Assembly (NCBI GenBank): GCA_963704975.1
Contig: CAVPIK010000003.1
Coordinates: forward strand, 248,001 to 312,000
DNA length: 64,000 nucleotides
Reading direction: 5' to 3'
From: JAGNDO01 sp963704975
GTDB lineage: Bacteria > Chloroflexota > Anaerolineae > Caldilineales > Caldilineaceae
Positions 17,173 to 26,863 of the stretch are shown piece by piece. Below the pieces are notes generated by a model. The model saw only the letters and a program-made list of their open reading frames with translations, was not told the origin of the DNA and did not search any database. Each line of letters opens with the position of its first letter. Positions within the stretch are counted from its first letter, which is position 1. The position numbers and the translations under genes were made by a program.

Positions 17173-18535
17173 TTGGTTTCTACGCCTGCTCAAGTCCACT
17201 CTTCCCCTTCGCCCGCCCAAACCAGCCGCGTGATCAGCCGCTCCCCCATCTTCTACGGGTGGATCGTGGCCGCCGTGGGCACGGTGGGCATGATCATGAC
17301 CAGCCCCGGCCAGACCTACTGCCGTCTCCATCTTTATCGAGCACTTTATCGCCGACCTGGGCATCAGCCGCTCCCTGGTCAGCACCCTCTACACCGGGGG
17401 CACCCTGGTGGGCAGCTTCGCCCTGCCCTTCATCGGTCGCCAGATCGACCGGCGCGGTCCCCGCACCACCGTGGTGCTGATCTCCCTGCTCTTTGGGCTG
17501 GCCTGCCTTTACATGGGCTTTGTCGCCAACGCCGCCATGCTCTTCGTGGGCTTCATCGCCATCCGCATGATGGGCCAAGGCAGCCTAAGCCTGGTCAGCC
17601 AATACACCGTCAACCAATGGTGGGTGCGCCGTCGGGGCAGCGTGATGGGGGTCTCGAACCTGGTCGTCTCCCTGTTGGGGCTGGGCAGCTTCCCCGCCCT
17701 CATCTACTGGCTGATCGACCTCTACGGCTGGCGCACGGCCTTCCCCATGTTGGGCGGGCTGGTTCTGGTGATCATGGCTCCCCTTGGCTATCTCTTTTTT
17801 AGAAATGAACCGGAACGGTACGGGCTACGACCCGATGGGGGCCAGACTCCGTCCAATGTGACCAATGTTGATCCTGTGGTCGGGGAATCCGTCATCTCGG
17901 AAGAGGCTTGGACTCTGGAAGAGGCCATCCGCACCCCGGTCTTTTGGATCGTGGCCTTGGGGCTGGCCTCGGTCTCCATGCTCAGCACGGGGTTGATGTT
18001 TCATGTGGTCAGCATCTTCCAAGACAATGGCCTCTCCGCGGTGGTGGCGGCCCAAGCCTTTGTGCCCGTGGCCATGACCACGGCCCTCATCACCCTGGGC
18101 GCGGGGATCTTGGTGGACCGCATCTCCGCCCGCTACATTTTGGCCGCCGGGCTGCTCTGCCAAGCCGCTTCGCTTGTGCTGGCCTACCGGTTGACCGGCG
18201 TGGGCATGGCCCTGGTCTATGGCGTGATCCTGGGGGCGACCACCGGCTTCACCCGCTCCGTGGGCAGCGTGATCTGGGCCAACTATTTTGGGCGCAAACA
18301 CCTGGGGGCCATCACCGGGGTCACCAGCACCATCCTGATCGCTGGATCGGCTTTGGGTCCCATGCCTATGGGGATCGCCCGGGATCTGCTGGGCAGCTAC
18401 AACACAGCGCTGAACCTTCTGGCCGTCATCCCTCTGCTCTTGGCCGTGGCCGCCCTCTTTGTGCGCAAACCGCAAAAAGGGGGCGGGTCCGATGCGGAAT
18501 CACAAACCTTGTCAATTGCCCACCCTTCATTGTAA
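17173..18535 (+). CDS. Major facilitator superfamily transporter, frameshifted once
   Basis: About 450 residues with twelve hydrophobic segments, including the MFS loop GRQIDRRGPR between TM2 and TM3. It resembles the oxalate/formate or monocarboxylate branch (GWIVAAVG, YTVNQWWVRRRG, VIWANYFGRKHLGAI). One +1 change near 17320 (TACTGCCG read for TACTCCG) splits TM1 from the rest. TTG 17173 is the assumed start; a later Met is possible. The substrate is unknown, probably a small organic acid. Confidence 0.8.
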
Positions 18536-18612
18536 ACTTGACTGTAATCATTCTTCGGACCCTGCAGGCGCTCAATCGCCCGCACCCAACTCTCAACAGG
18601 ATTCAATCTCAC

Positions 18613-19468
18613 ATGAACACAGCCCTACTCGAAAGCGTCCAGGCCGCCCAGGGCGCGCTGGACCCCCAATTCAAGGCCCTGCGCGTCGCCACAGGCGCGC
18701 TCAACCAGGCGGTGAAGTTGGCCGCCGAAGAGCGAGCCGACGCCCTGGCCATGCAGAAATCCCTGGCCAAGCTGCAAGCCGCCGCCGAGCAAGTGACGGA
18801 CCCCGCCTTCACCCAGGCCGTGGCCGACTTCGCCGCCGTCACCCGCCAGGCCTTGGACGATCTGGCCTTCCACTTCGCCCACGATCTCAAGGAGGTCTTC
18901 GAGCAGCGGGGCGAAACCGTGACGGGTCGTCCGCCCACGTTGGTCGTGGGCGAATTGGTGCTCCAGATCGACATCAATGCCCGCAAGGCCCAGTGGTTCT
19001 ACGGCAAAGAGGCCCTGACCAAGCCCATTCCCCTCTCCATCAACGGCATCATCAAAGCCTATGACCAGCAGCGCAAATCCATCGTGGATCGCAAGATCGA
19101 TGTGACCGGCTTCCTGACCGAACTGCACACGGCCTGGAACGAACTGCTGGCCAAGCGCAGCCAACGGCCCGTCCGGCGGACGCATCAACCTGATCGAACT
19201 CTACAGCCAGGTGGTCATGAACCGCCAGATCCCCCGCTTCTGGAATGCCCCTTCCCGCAGCACCTTCAAGGACTACGAGCGCGCCCACTTCGTGCGGGAT
19301 CTGGTCCTGGCCCACGACGCCCCCGGCCTCACCGTGGATGGCAAAACCTGTGCGTCTGCTCTTGGGCGTGAGCCACCAAAAACCAGGCCGAAAGCGCCGC
19401 CCGCAGCATCTGGGTGCCCAAAATCGGCGCTGGATGGGGACTATTACGCCAGCATTTGGTTTGAATAA
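18613..19468 (+). CDS. Coiled-coil protein opening the BrxD/helicase module, frameshifted
   Basis: About 285 residues. The first 110 are Ala/Gln/Glu-rich helices likely to form a coiled coil. A beta-rich middle follows (LVVGELVLQIDINARKAQW), then a conserved-looking end (RINLIELYSQVV, WVPKSALDGDYYASIW). I know no family name. Four single-base insertions are inferred, near 19170, 19347, 19382 and 19423; removing them gives a protein ending at TAA 19466-19468. It precedes the first BrxD-like ATPase by 123 bases on the same strand and may be its structural partner. Confidence 0.6.
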
Positions 19469-19478
19469 AAAATCGGCC

Positions 19479-19560
19479 ACGGATTGAACGGATGCAACGG
19501 ATTTTTGCGGATCTTTTGAAATCCGTTTTGATCCGTCCAATCCGTTCGATCCGTGTTCCA
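19479..19560. repeat. Inverted word repeat (ACGGATTGAACGGAT type)
   Basis: ACGGATTGAACGGAT..ACGGATTT at the left pairs with AAATCCGT..ATCCGTCCAATCCGT at the right. It fills the gap between the coiled-coil gene and the first ATPase gene and ends just before its Shine-Dalgarno site (GGAGGAAA). Confidence 0.75.
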
Positions 19561-19591
19561 TTTGTTCCATTTGTTTTCCCGGAGGAAATCC

Positions 19592-20883
19592 ATGTCTCAA
19601 ACATCCACCCTCACCCGTCCCCTGGCCCGGCAGATTGTCGAGGCCTTGGGCAGCTATGGCACGCCGCCGACCAAGGGGGTGCAGTATTTCAACGTGGGCA
19701 ACACCTCTTTGCTCGAAGCCCTGGACGAGTTCTATCTTTCGTCCTATCTGCGGGACGGCGGGGCCACCTACAAGATGGTGGTCGGCGACTACGGCAGCGG
19801 CAAGTCCCACTTCCTCTACTGCCTGCGGGACATGGCCTGGGACCGGGGCTTCGCCGTCTCCAAGGTGGACCTCAGCCCCATCGAGACGCCCTACAACGAT
19901 CAGCGCTCGGTCTACGCCGCGGTGGCCCGCAACCTGATCTGGCACGAGGCCGACGACGAGCTTTCCGACGAGACCGGGCTGACCCGTTTCCTGGAAGGCA
20001 CCCTGCGCCGCACGGTGGGCGGATGACCTGAGCCTGGAGACCCTGCAACACCCCAACTACATCGGCCTGGTGGACACGGTGGAAGCTTCGTCCATCGACA
20101 GCCTGGCCTACCGCAACGCGGTCCTGGCCTATTTCGAGGCCCTGATCCGGGAGCAGGACGAGCGCATGGAGTCCCTCACCCGCTGGCTGATGGGCTCCAC
20201 CACCACGCCGGACGACACCAAGGTCCTGCGGGATGTGGGGGTGACGGGCAAGATCACCAAGCCCAACGCCTTCCGCATGTTGCGCTCCCTGGTCCAGACC
20301 ATCCGCGCCCTCTCCTTCAGCGGGCTGATCCTGCTCTTTGACGAAGTGGACCGCATGGCCAGCATCGGCGGCAAGGCGGAGAAGCTGGCCACGGACAACC
20401 TGCGGGAGGTGATCGACCGCTGCCGGGACGAGCTGCCGGGGGCCATGTTCATCTACGCCGTGCCGCCCCAGTTCATCAACGACATCGTGCCCCGCTATCC
20501 GGCCCTGCAACAGCGGGTGCGGGCGCCGGGCCGCTTCTCCCGGGCCAACCACTTCAGCCCCCAGATCAGCCTGGACCATCTGGATCTGGAAGAAAACGCC
20601 CTCATGGTGGCCATCGGCGAAAAGCTGATCCCCATCTACGCCACGGCCTTTGACACCGTGCTGGACGTCAAGATCCAATACGCCAACGCCGCCATCCTGG
20701 CCAACGTGGCCCGGGATGTCTTTCTGGACATCAGCCACCGCCGCCTTTTCGTCAAAGCCTTCGTCACCGAATTGGCCCGCCAGGACGCCGGCGAGCCAAC
20801 ACGTCCTCTCCGAAGAAGAGGCCGTCGCCATCATCCGCGGCCAGGTGGACGAACTCAGCGGGGGCGAGACGCCGCCGTATTGA
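19592..20883 (+). CDS. BrxD-like P-loop ATPase 1 (DUF2791/BREX ATP-binding family), frameshifted
   Basis: ATG 19592 follows GGAGG. Walker A is VVGDYGSGKSHFLY near residue 70 and Walker B is LILLFDEVDR. The N-terminal IVEALGSYGTPP and the C-terminal DISHRRLFVKAFV also fit the BrxC/BrxD (DUF2791) family of AAA-like ATPases. In BREX and Ter-linked systems these load or regulate partner proteins on DNA at the cost of ATP. Two +1 changes, near 20018 (GGG) and 20801 (CC), are inferred; the repaired chain has about 430 residues. It is clearly a paralogue, not a copy, of the ATPase at 22529. Confidence 0.85.
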
Positions 20884-20902
20884 GCGGGGAAGGAGTGGCA
20901 TA

Positions 20903-21190
20903 ATGCGTAGACTCCCCACATGGCGGGAAATGCACATGGACACGACGCCGGAGGTGGAAGCCATCCAGTTCGCTTTCTACCGGTCAGCCCCGGTGTGGAA
21001 AAAGATGGAGCTTGCTTCTCAACTCAACCAAATGGCGCGTACGCTGGCCCTGAGTGGTCTGCGTCAACGGCACCCCGTCGCCACGGACGCGCAGTTGCAG
21101 CGGTATCTGGCGGACATGCTGCTTGGCCCTGAATTGGCGGCGCGCGTGTATGGTCCGCACGAACAAGAGGAGCAAGCCGGCAATGGCTGA
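20903..21190 (+). CDS. Small protein paired with a nucleotidyltransferase-like gene
   Basis: 95 residues, intact, helical, with no catalytic motif. Segments such as ARTLALSGLRQRHPVAT and LLGPELAARVYGP look like a family that commonly precedes MNT-like nucleotidyltransferases. It overlaps the next gene by 8 bases, the arrangement of toxin-antitoxin pairs. ATG 20903 follows GGAAGGAG. It may be the antitoxin or an accessory subunit; this rests on context only. Confidence 0.6.
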   Translation: MRRLPTWREMHMDTTPEVEAIQFAFYRSAPVWKKMELASQLNQMARTLALSGLRQRHPVATDAQLQRYLADMLLGPELAARVYGPHEQEEQAGNG

Positions 21191-21434
21191 ACTTATTGCG
21201 CCTGAGATTACTCTGTTGGTGACAAGTACGCTGGATGAAATTGGCATACCCTACCTGATCGGCGGTTCACTGGCGAGTATTACACACGGGGTAATACGCA
21301 ACACGATGGACGCAGATCTCGTGGCAAATATCCAGCCGGACCAGATTAGCCGATTCGCCAACGCGTTAAAGGAAGACTTTTACGTCGATCCCCTGCTCAC
21401 AGGAGCTCGTGCTATAATAACTGACATGCTGTAG
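21183..21434 (+). CDS. Nucleotidyltransferase-fold protein, C-terminally truncated
   Basis: About 83 residues covering the start of an AbiEii/MNT-like nucleotidyltransferase (YLIGGSLASITHG, then TMDADLVANI with the two metal-binding Asp). Normal relatives are about twice as long. After FYVDPLLTGARAI the sequence loses similarity and stops, so the catalytic second half is missing. The break is followed at once by an Rpn-type gene remnant, suggesting a later insertion or rearrangement. Confidence 0.65.
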   Translation: MAELIAPEITLLVTSTLDEIGIPYLIGGSLASITHGVIRNTMDADLVANIQPDQISRFANALKEDFYVDPLLTGARAIITDML

Positions 21435-21479
21435 CTATAATGAATGGCAATGTCTTGCTCTCCCCAAGGAGGATGACCC

Positions 21480-22476
21480 ATGTCCGCATCGGTGCAGACG
21501 CCCCCACGACAAGCTCTTTCGCACGGTCTTCTCGGATCCCATGACGAGGCCGAGAGTTTTCTGCGGGCCTATCTGCCGCCAAGCTGAGACGGAGCGGCTG
21601 GCATGGGACAACCCTCACCCTGGTGGAAACCAGTTTCGTGGACGAAGCGATGGCCGAGAGCGAGTCGGATCTGCTCTTCACGGTGCAGGTGCGGGAGACG
21701 GAACAGCCGGTCCATCTTTACATCCTGTTCGAGCATCAATCCTCGCCGGACAGGTGGATGCGCTTCCGGCTGCTCAAATACATGTGCCGCATCTGGGATG
21801 AAAGCTTCAAGGCGGAGTCGGATCAGCAAGGAGTTGATCCCCATCCTGCCTTTGGTCTTCTATCAAGGGCGAGACAACGTTGGAACTACTCCACCGAGTT
21901 CGCCGATCTTGTTTCCAGAAAGCGAACGGGGCCACAGCTTTCTTGCCCCGCTTCGCCCATCATCTGATCGATCAGTCGGGCGCAGCGCCAGAGCAGATCC
22001 AAGGGGCGCAGAAAGCCCGCATCGCCCAATTGTTGATGATGGCGGCTTTCCAGAAGTTCGTGCAGAAGGCATTGACGCAGGCGGCGCAACTCATGGCCCA
22101 GGTGGAGCAGACCGGCGGCATCGACTATGCCAAAGTCTTCGTGCTCTATCTGGCGGCGACCCAGGAACGACGAACTGTGCAGGAATTTGTCGAGACGATC
22201 AATCGACATGCAGAGAAGATAGGAGGCGATATGTTGACGTACGCAGATGAGTTACTTCAAGAAGGCGAGGCTGCTGAAAGGCAAAGAGATCAGGAAGGCG
22301 AGATCAAAGGCAAGATCGAGACCATCGAGGATCTGTTGAATGTCGGCGTGGACTGGTCGCTGATCACCACGGCCACGGGGATGGACCCGATCCGATTCGA
22401 GGCGCTCAAGAAGCAGTTGGCCCAATTGGCTGGCGAGTCACAAGCCCTCAATGGACCATCAAGAAAATCGATGTGA
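21480..22476 (+). pseudogene. Rpn/PD-(D/E)XK family (transposase_31-like) nuclease remnant
   Basis: ATG 21480 has a perfect AAGGAGG upstream. Pieces spread over all frames rebuild the family pattern: HDKLFRTVFSD, DEAESFLRAYLP, ETSFVDEAMAESESDLLF, LYILFEHQSS and RLLKYMCRIWDE. The intact C-terminal third (from about 21950) has the usual Glu/Lys-rich tail. Rpn proteins are PD-(D/E)XK endonucleases that promote RecA-independent recombination and spread as selfish genes. At least five frame changes, not all +1, are needed, so unlike its neighbours this gene is probably truly decayed. Confidence 0.75.
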
Positions 22477-22528
22477 TCCTTTGCCCATCTTCCATCTTTC
22501 ATGCCAACCCTGAATCGACGAGCATTCT

Positions 22529-23948
22529 GTGACTGAACAACCTTCCCAACCCACAACCCAAATCGGCGACCCCGTCGAGCACCCCCAATATGGCCGCGGA
22601 CGCGTGACCGCCCTCTTCCGCAACGGCGCGGAGTGGATGGTGCAGTTCGAGAGCGGACTGCGTTTCCGCCGTCCCCGCACGGAGTTTGCGGGCCAGGAGA
22701 GCGTCACCCTGGCCCCGGCGTCGCCCATGCCCATGCCGGACACCCTGCCCATGTCCCGCACCCAGTTTGAGGCCCGCCAGTTGGTGGAGGCCCTGCGGGT
22801 GGGCGTGGCCCCGGCCCAGCACATCCAGGAGTTGACCATCGGCCTGGTGGAAGAGCGGGCCACCCTCAGCGCCGGCATCGTCCAGGCCCACCAGACCGGG
22901 GGCGGGGCCTTGGCCGTGCTGGGGGATTACGGCTATGGCAAGAGCCACATCGTGGAGTTGACCGCCCAAGACGCCCTGGATCGAGGCTTTTTGGTGGCCG
23001 CCGCCAGCCTGGATCTGCTGGAACTGCCCGCCCATCGGGCCTTTGATGTCTACGCCGCCCTCATGCGCAATCTGCGCTTTCCCGACGGGGACGAGCGGGG
23101 GCTGGGCGTGTTGATGGAGAAGGTGCGGGGCAACCGTCGCCTCCACGACGAACTGCGGGAACTCTCCGGCGTGGACGACGATCCCCTGGCCGTGGCCCTC
23201 TATGCCCTGGACAACACCTCCTCCTCCCGTCAGCGCCGGGCCTGGGAGAACTGGATCGCCGGCGGGCGCAAGGTCAAGAGCATGAACAAGGCCGCGCCCA
23301 AAAAGAGTGCGGTTCCCCTCCATCTATCGGGTGGGCCACAACGCCCGCCAGATCGCCTATCTGCTCAGCGGGGTGAGCGTGCTGGCCCGCTTGGCCGGGT
23401 ACAGCGGACTGTGCATTTTGATCGACGAGGCCGAAAGCTACTCACTGTTGGCCAAATATCAACAGCCCAAGGCCACCCAGTTCTTCAGCGCCGTGATCTA
23501 CGCCGCCCAGCAGGATCGCCAATCCCGCATCAGCCCGGACGCCTTCCCCCAGCACCGCTGGCGAGAGTATCCCCTGGCCTACACGGACCGCCAATCCCTC
23601 TTCTTCCTCTTCACCGTCACCCGCAGCGACAACCGCATGCCCCTGGAAAGCTGGCTGTCCAAAGAGCAGATCATCGATCTGGCCCCCAAGCACACGCCCC
23701 AGGAGATCGGCCAATTTTTGCAACAAGTCATGGTCTATCACGGCCAGGCCTATGGCTATGAACCCGGCGAGCGCCAAGGCCAGATCCGCCGGGGCGCGGC
23801 GGAACACCTGGCCTTGGGCATGCGCAACGACAAACTCAGCATCCGCGGCATCGTGCGCCTGGCCGTGGAGTTGTACGATCTGCTCTATTTGCATCCCGAA
23901 TACGATACCGCCACATTGCTGGACGAATTACGCGAGCAGATGCGGTGA
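22529..23948 (+). CDS. BrxD-like P-loop ATPase 2 with N-terminal Tudor/SH3-like domain, frameshifted
   Basis: Residues 10-50 (GDPVEHPQYGRGRVTAL..MVQF) resemble the small beta-barrel at the C-terminus of UvrD/PcrA helicases. Then follow Walker A VLGDYGYGKSHIVEL near residue 132, Walker B LCILIDEAESY, and a C-terminal helical part. It belongs to the DUF2791/BrxD family but is distinct from ATPase 1. A +1 change at the A5 run near 23305 splits it; the repaired chain has about 472 residues. The start at 22529 has no strong Shine-Dalgarno site. Its end may be altered by the repeat array that follows directly. Confidence 0.85.
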
Positions 23949-23961
23949 ACCATAGGAATCC

Positions 23962-24128
23962 AACGCAGGTTGAGTAGCCCGACGCACGGCTGCCATTCCG
24001 AATATCCGCGTTGGAACAAGGGCGTATCGAAACCGAAGTGGTCAGATCCCGCTATTCGGTTTCGATACGCCGCCGAGAACATTGAATGGTCAACGCAGAT
24101 CTCGGCGGCGGCTGACTCAACCGACGCT
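23962..24128. repeat. Repeat family A, copy A4 (full)
   Basis: Starts GCAGGTTGAGTAGCCCGACG. The inner palindrome is GTATCGAAACCGAA / TTCGGTTTCGATAC. It ends GGCGGCTGACTCAACCGACG. It begins about 13 bases after the stop codon of ATPase 2. Confidence 0.88.
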
Positions 24129-24146
24129 GAATCCACGTGGAATCCG

Positions 24147-24313
24147 AACGCAGGTTGAGTAGCCCGACGACACATGCTGCGCATTCCGAATACTGCCTTG
24201 GAATAAGGGCGTATCGAAACCGAAGATGGGTCAACCCGGCTCTGGCTTCGATACTGCCGCCGAGAACCTGAATGGTCCGCAGATCCGAGCTGCGGACTAC
24301 GTCAACCGACGCT
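24147..24313. repeat. Repeat family A, copy A5 (full, diverged)
   Basis: Same order as A4 (GAACGCAGGTTGAGTAGCCC, GTATCGAAACCGAAG, GCTTCGATACTG, GTCAACCGACGC) but with several changes. It is a tandem neighbour of A4, with the ATCC(A)GAACGCAGG junction repeated. Confidence 0.82.
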
Positions 24314-24327
24314 ATTGGCGGCGCAAT

Positions 24328-24392
24328 TCGACGCAGGTTTGTAGCCATGCGCCGTGGCTCCGTATCCCGAAAGGGTATCGACACTCGTCACC
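24328..24392. repeat. Repeat family A, copy A6 (degenerate fragment)
   Basis: GACGCAGGTTTGTAGCC and GGGTATCGACACTCG are recognisable but the rest is lost. It is the third element in the A4-A6 array between ATPase 2 and the helicase. Confidence 0.6.
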
Positions 24393-24489
24393 GATGATGC
24401 GGGCCACATTTTCGATCTGCTAGTGCGACGAACGCGATGAAAACCGGCGAATTGGAAAGATCTGGCTCGTAGAATCTGGGCGACAGCAT
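24385..24489 (+). pseudogene. Orphan coding remnant between repeat array and helicase
   Basis: One frame reads VTDDAGHIFDLLVRRTR, one stop, then KPANWKDLARRIWATA and a TGA that overlaps the probable helicase ATG as ATGA. The amino-acid pattern looks like real coding sequence. It could be the true C-terminus of ATPase 2, or a small gene, cut off by the repeat array. Evidence is only composition and the overlap. Confidence 0.3.
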
Positions 24490-26646
24490 GACCATCCCGT
24501 GACGTCCCGTCATCCTCAAATCCCGCCTCCCCCGCACCTGGCCGGTCTTCTTCGCCCGCCACGGCAACTTCACGCCCGTGCAATTGCAGGCCATCCCGCC
24601 CATTCTTGACGGCGAAAACACCCTCATCATCGCCGCCACCGCCGCGGGCAAGACCGAGGCCGCCATCGCCCCCCTGCTCGAACGCCACGTACTCGGCGCC
24701 CCCTCCCCCCACACCCCAACCCTGACCATCCTCTACATCTGCCCCACCCGTGCCCTGGTGCGGGATCTGTATGAGCGGCTGGCCCTGCCCCTGGCGGATC
24801 TGGGCGTCACCTCTGGCCATGAAGAGCGGGGACACCGGCCCGGTCTCGGCCCTCAACCCGCCCACGGTGCTCATCACCACGCCCGAATCCACCGACTCCC
24901 TGCTCACCCGCGCCCCCCGCCTCTTCATCGGTCTGCGCGCCCTGGTCTTGGATGAAATCCACCTCTTCGACAACGGCGTGCGCGGCGACCATCTGCGCTG
25001 CCTCCTGGGCCGCATCGCCCACATCCGCGCCTACGACCGCGCCCAGACCGGCGCGGACTTCGTGCCCATCCAGCGCGTCGCCCTCTCCGCCACGGTGCCG
25101 GATCCCGCCGGGGTGGCGGCGCGTTATTTGGTTGAAAATGAAGACGAAGTTGTCGGGTCAACAACCGGGGGGCCACAGATCGTCCAAGTTTCTGGACAGC
25201 GCCATCTGCGGGCCAGGATATTGCCCATGGGCGGCTTGGCAGATCTGGTGTCTGCCCTCGGTCTGGCCCGGCGCGGTGAAACCGGCCTGCGCAAGGCGCT
25301 GATCTTCTGCAACAGCCGCAACGAAGTCGAGCAGACCGCCGCCTTTCTGCGTGAGAACCTGGGCTACGAAGCCGCCATCTTCGTCCACTATTCCAACCTG
25401 GACCCGGCCATGCGCCGGGAGGTGGAGGACGGCTTCGCCGCCGCGCCCGTGGCCCTGTGCGTCTGCACCTCCACCCTAGAATTGGGCATCGACATCGGCA
25501 GCGTGGATCACGTGGTGTTGCTGGGGCCGCCGCCCTCCCTCACCTCCTTCTTGCAGCGCATTGGCCGGGGCGGACGTCGGGCCGACACCACCCGTGTCCT
25601 CTGTCTGGCCCGCTCCGCCTTGGAGGACGTGCGCTTTCGGGCCTTGCTCACCCTCTCCCATCGAGGCCGATCCCCATCTTCACAACGAGGCCGCCTATCA
25701 TTTTCGCCCCTCGGTCCTGGTGCAGCAGACCTTCAGCATCCTCAAACAAAGCCCCACCGGGGGCATCCGCCTGGCTGATGTGGCCCGGATTGTGCCGGAG
25801 GCCGAGCGCCGGGCCTTTGCCGCCAAGCCCGGCTTCTACGGCGATTTCGACGAAACCGTGCGCCGCCTCTTCGCCCACCTCACCCAGATCGACTTTCTGC
25901 GCCCTGGGCGCATGGGCGAATGGCGGGCGGGACCGGCCTTGGACGAACTGGTGGACGCCCACGAGATCTACTCCAACATCGGCGCGGACCCCTTGGCCGC
26001 CGTGGTGGTGGACGCCTTCAGCGGCAAGGTGCTGGCCCAGACCGAGCGCATCCGCCTGGAAGGCGAAACCCTGCTCATGGGCGGGCGGGTGATGGAGGTG
26101 GTGTGGCGAGACCGCTACCGCATCGGCGTGCAAGTGGTGGGCGGGGCGCGTACAGACGAGGAACTGCGCTTCGCCACGGCCCCCTTCGCCGTGCCTTTGG
26201 ATGTGAGCCAAGGCGTGGCGGCCTTTTTGGGCCTTGCGCCCGGCCAGTGCGCCCTGATCCACGACGAGGCCGGGGCCTGGCTCTTCCACTTCTGGGGGGA
26301 TGTCTACGGGGATCTCTTGGCCGGGCTGCTTGAGGCCACCCTGGACCGAGAGCATGCCCCCTTTCTGGCCACTCGGCGCAACGAGCATTGTCTGCATCTG
26401 ACCCAATCCATCATCACCCTGCCGACGTGGAACCCCGCCGTGACCCGGCGTCAAAGCCAAATCCTCATCCCCCGGCTGGAAGCCGTGCTGGAACTGGGCC
26501 GCTTCCACTCCCTCCTCCCCCCGGAACTGGCCGACCCGGCGGTGATCGACCAGATCGACCTGCCCCGCTTCCGCCAGCTTTACGAGGCCGCCACCCTCCT
26601 CACCCCGGACGGCGACCTGCGGGTTCGGCTGCTGGCGTTGTTGTGA
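24487..26646 (+). CDS. Lhr/BrxHI-like superfamily 2 helicase, frameshifted
   Basis: All SF2 motifs are visible: Q-like TPVQLQAIPPIL, motif I AATAAGKTEA, Ia PTRALVRDL, II VLDEIHLFD, III LSATVP, IV LIFCNSRNEVEQ, V TSTLELGIDIG, VI QRIGRGGRR. The run from motif V to VI is typical of Lhr-like helicases, including BrxHI of BREX type 2 and 6 and the helicases of Ter-linked ATPase modules. About 330 C-terminal residues follow, with no recognised nuclease. Single-base changes near 24500, 24830 and 25665 are inferred; the last two are +1. Total length is about 720 residues. It closes the module. Confidence 0.88.
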
Positions 26647-26678
26647 GATCGGTCCCCCCAAACGCCATATTTCGGGAC

Positions 26679-26707
26679 TTGCCATTATTTCCGATTCGGA
26701 AGATAAT
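26679..26707 (+). promoter_or_regulatory. Candidate sigma-70-type promoter for the ABC importer
   Basis: TTGCCA, 17 bases, GATAAT. It would give a leader of about 150 bases before the start at 26864. Apart from this the 26647-26863 gap shows nothing recognisable. Confidence 0.45.
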
Positions 26708-26863
26708 AGAACCCTGTCATGCCTCTCCCCCATCTTCAACGATGCTCTTCAGCGACGATTCCTACCACAAATCCCAAAGCTCACGGATCGTTTCCAGCCT
26801 ATTCCAAAGCTCGTTCGTCTTACCGTCTTTTCATTTCCCACACCCTGTTCCAAAGGAGGAACT

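Noticed and set aside
21400..21475. Promoter in the TATAAT-containing stretch before the Rpn remnant
   Set aside because: Two TATAAT boxes are present (CTATAATAACTGACATGC and GTAGCTATAATG), but no -35 hexamer stands at a usable 16-18 base distance.
21480..22476. Annotating the Rpn-like gene as an active transposase
   Set aside because: Family members are PD-(D/E)XK nucleases, not DDE transposases, and this copy needs several frame changes of both signs.
23962..24392. CRISPR array at the tandem family A repeats
   Set aside because: Units are about 165 bases, palindromic and diverged, with no short constant repeats or unique spacers, and no cas genes are present.
18613..26646. Calling this locus a complete BREX system
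   Set aside because: No PglX methylase, PglZ phosphatase or BrxA/B/C protein can be found in the window; only BrxD- and BrxHI-like parts are present.
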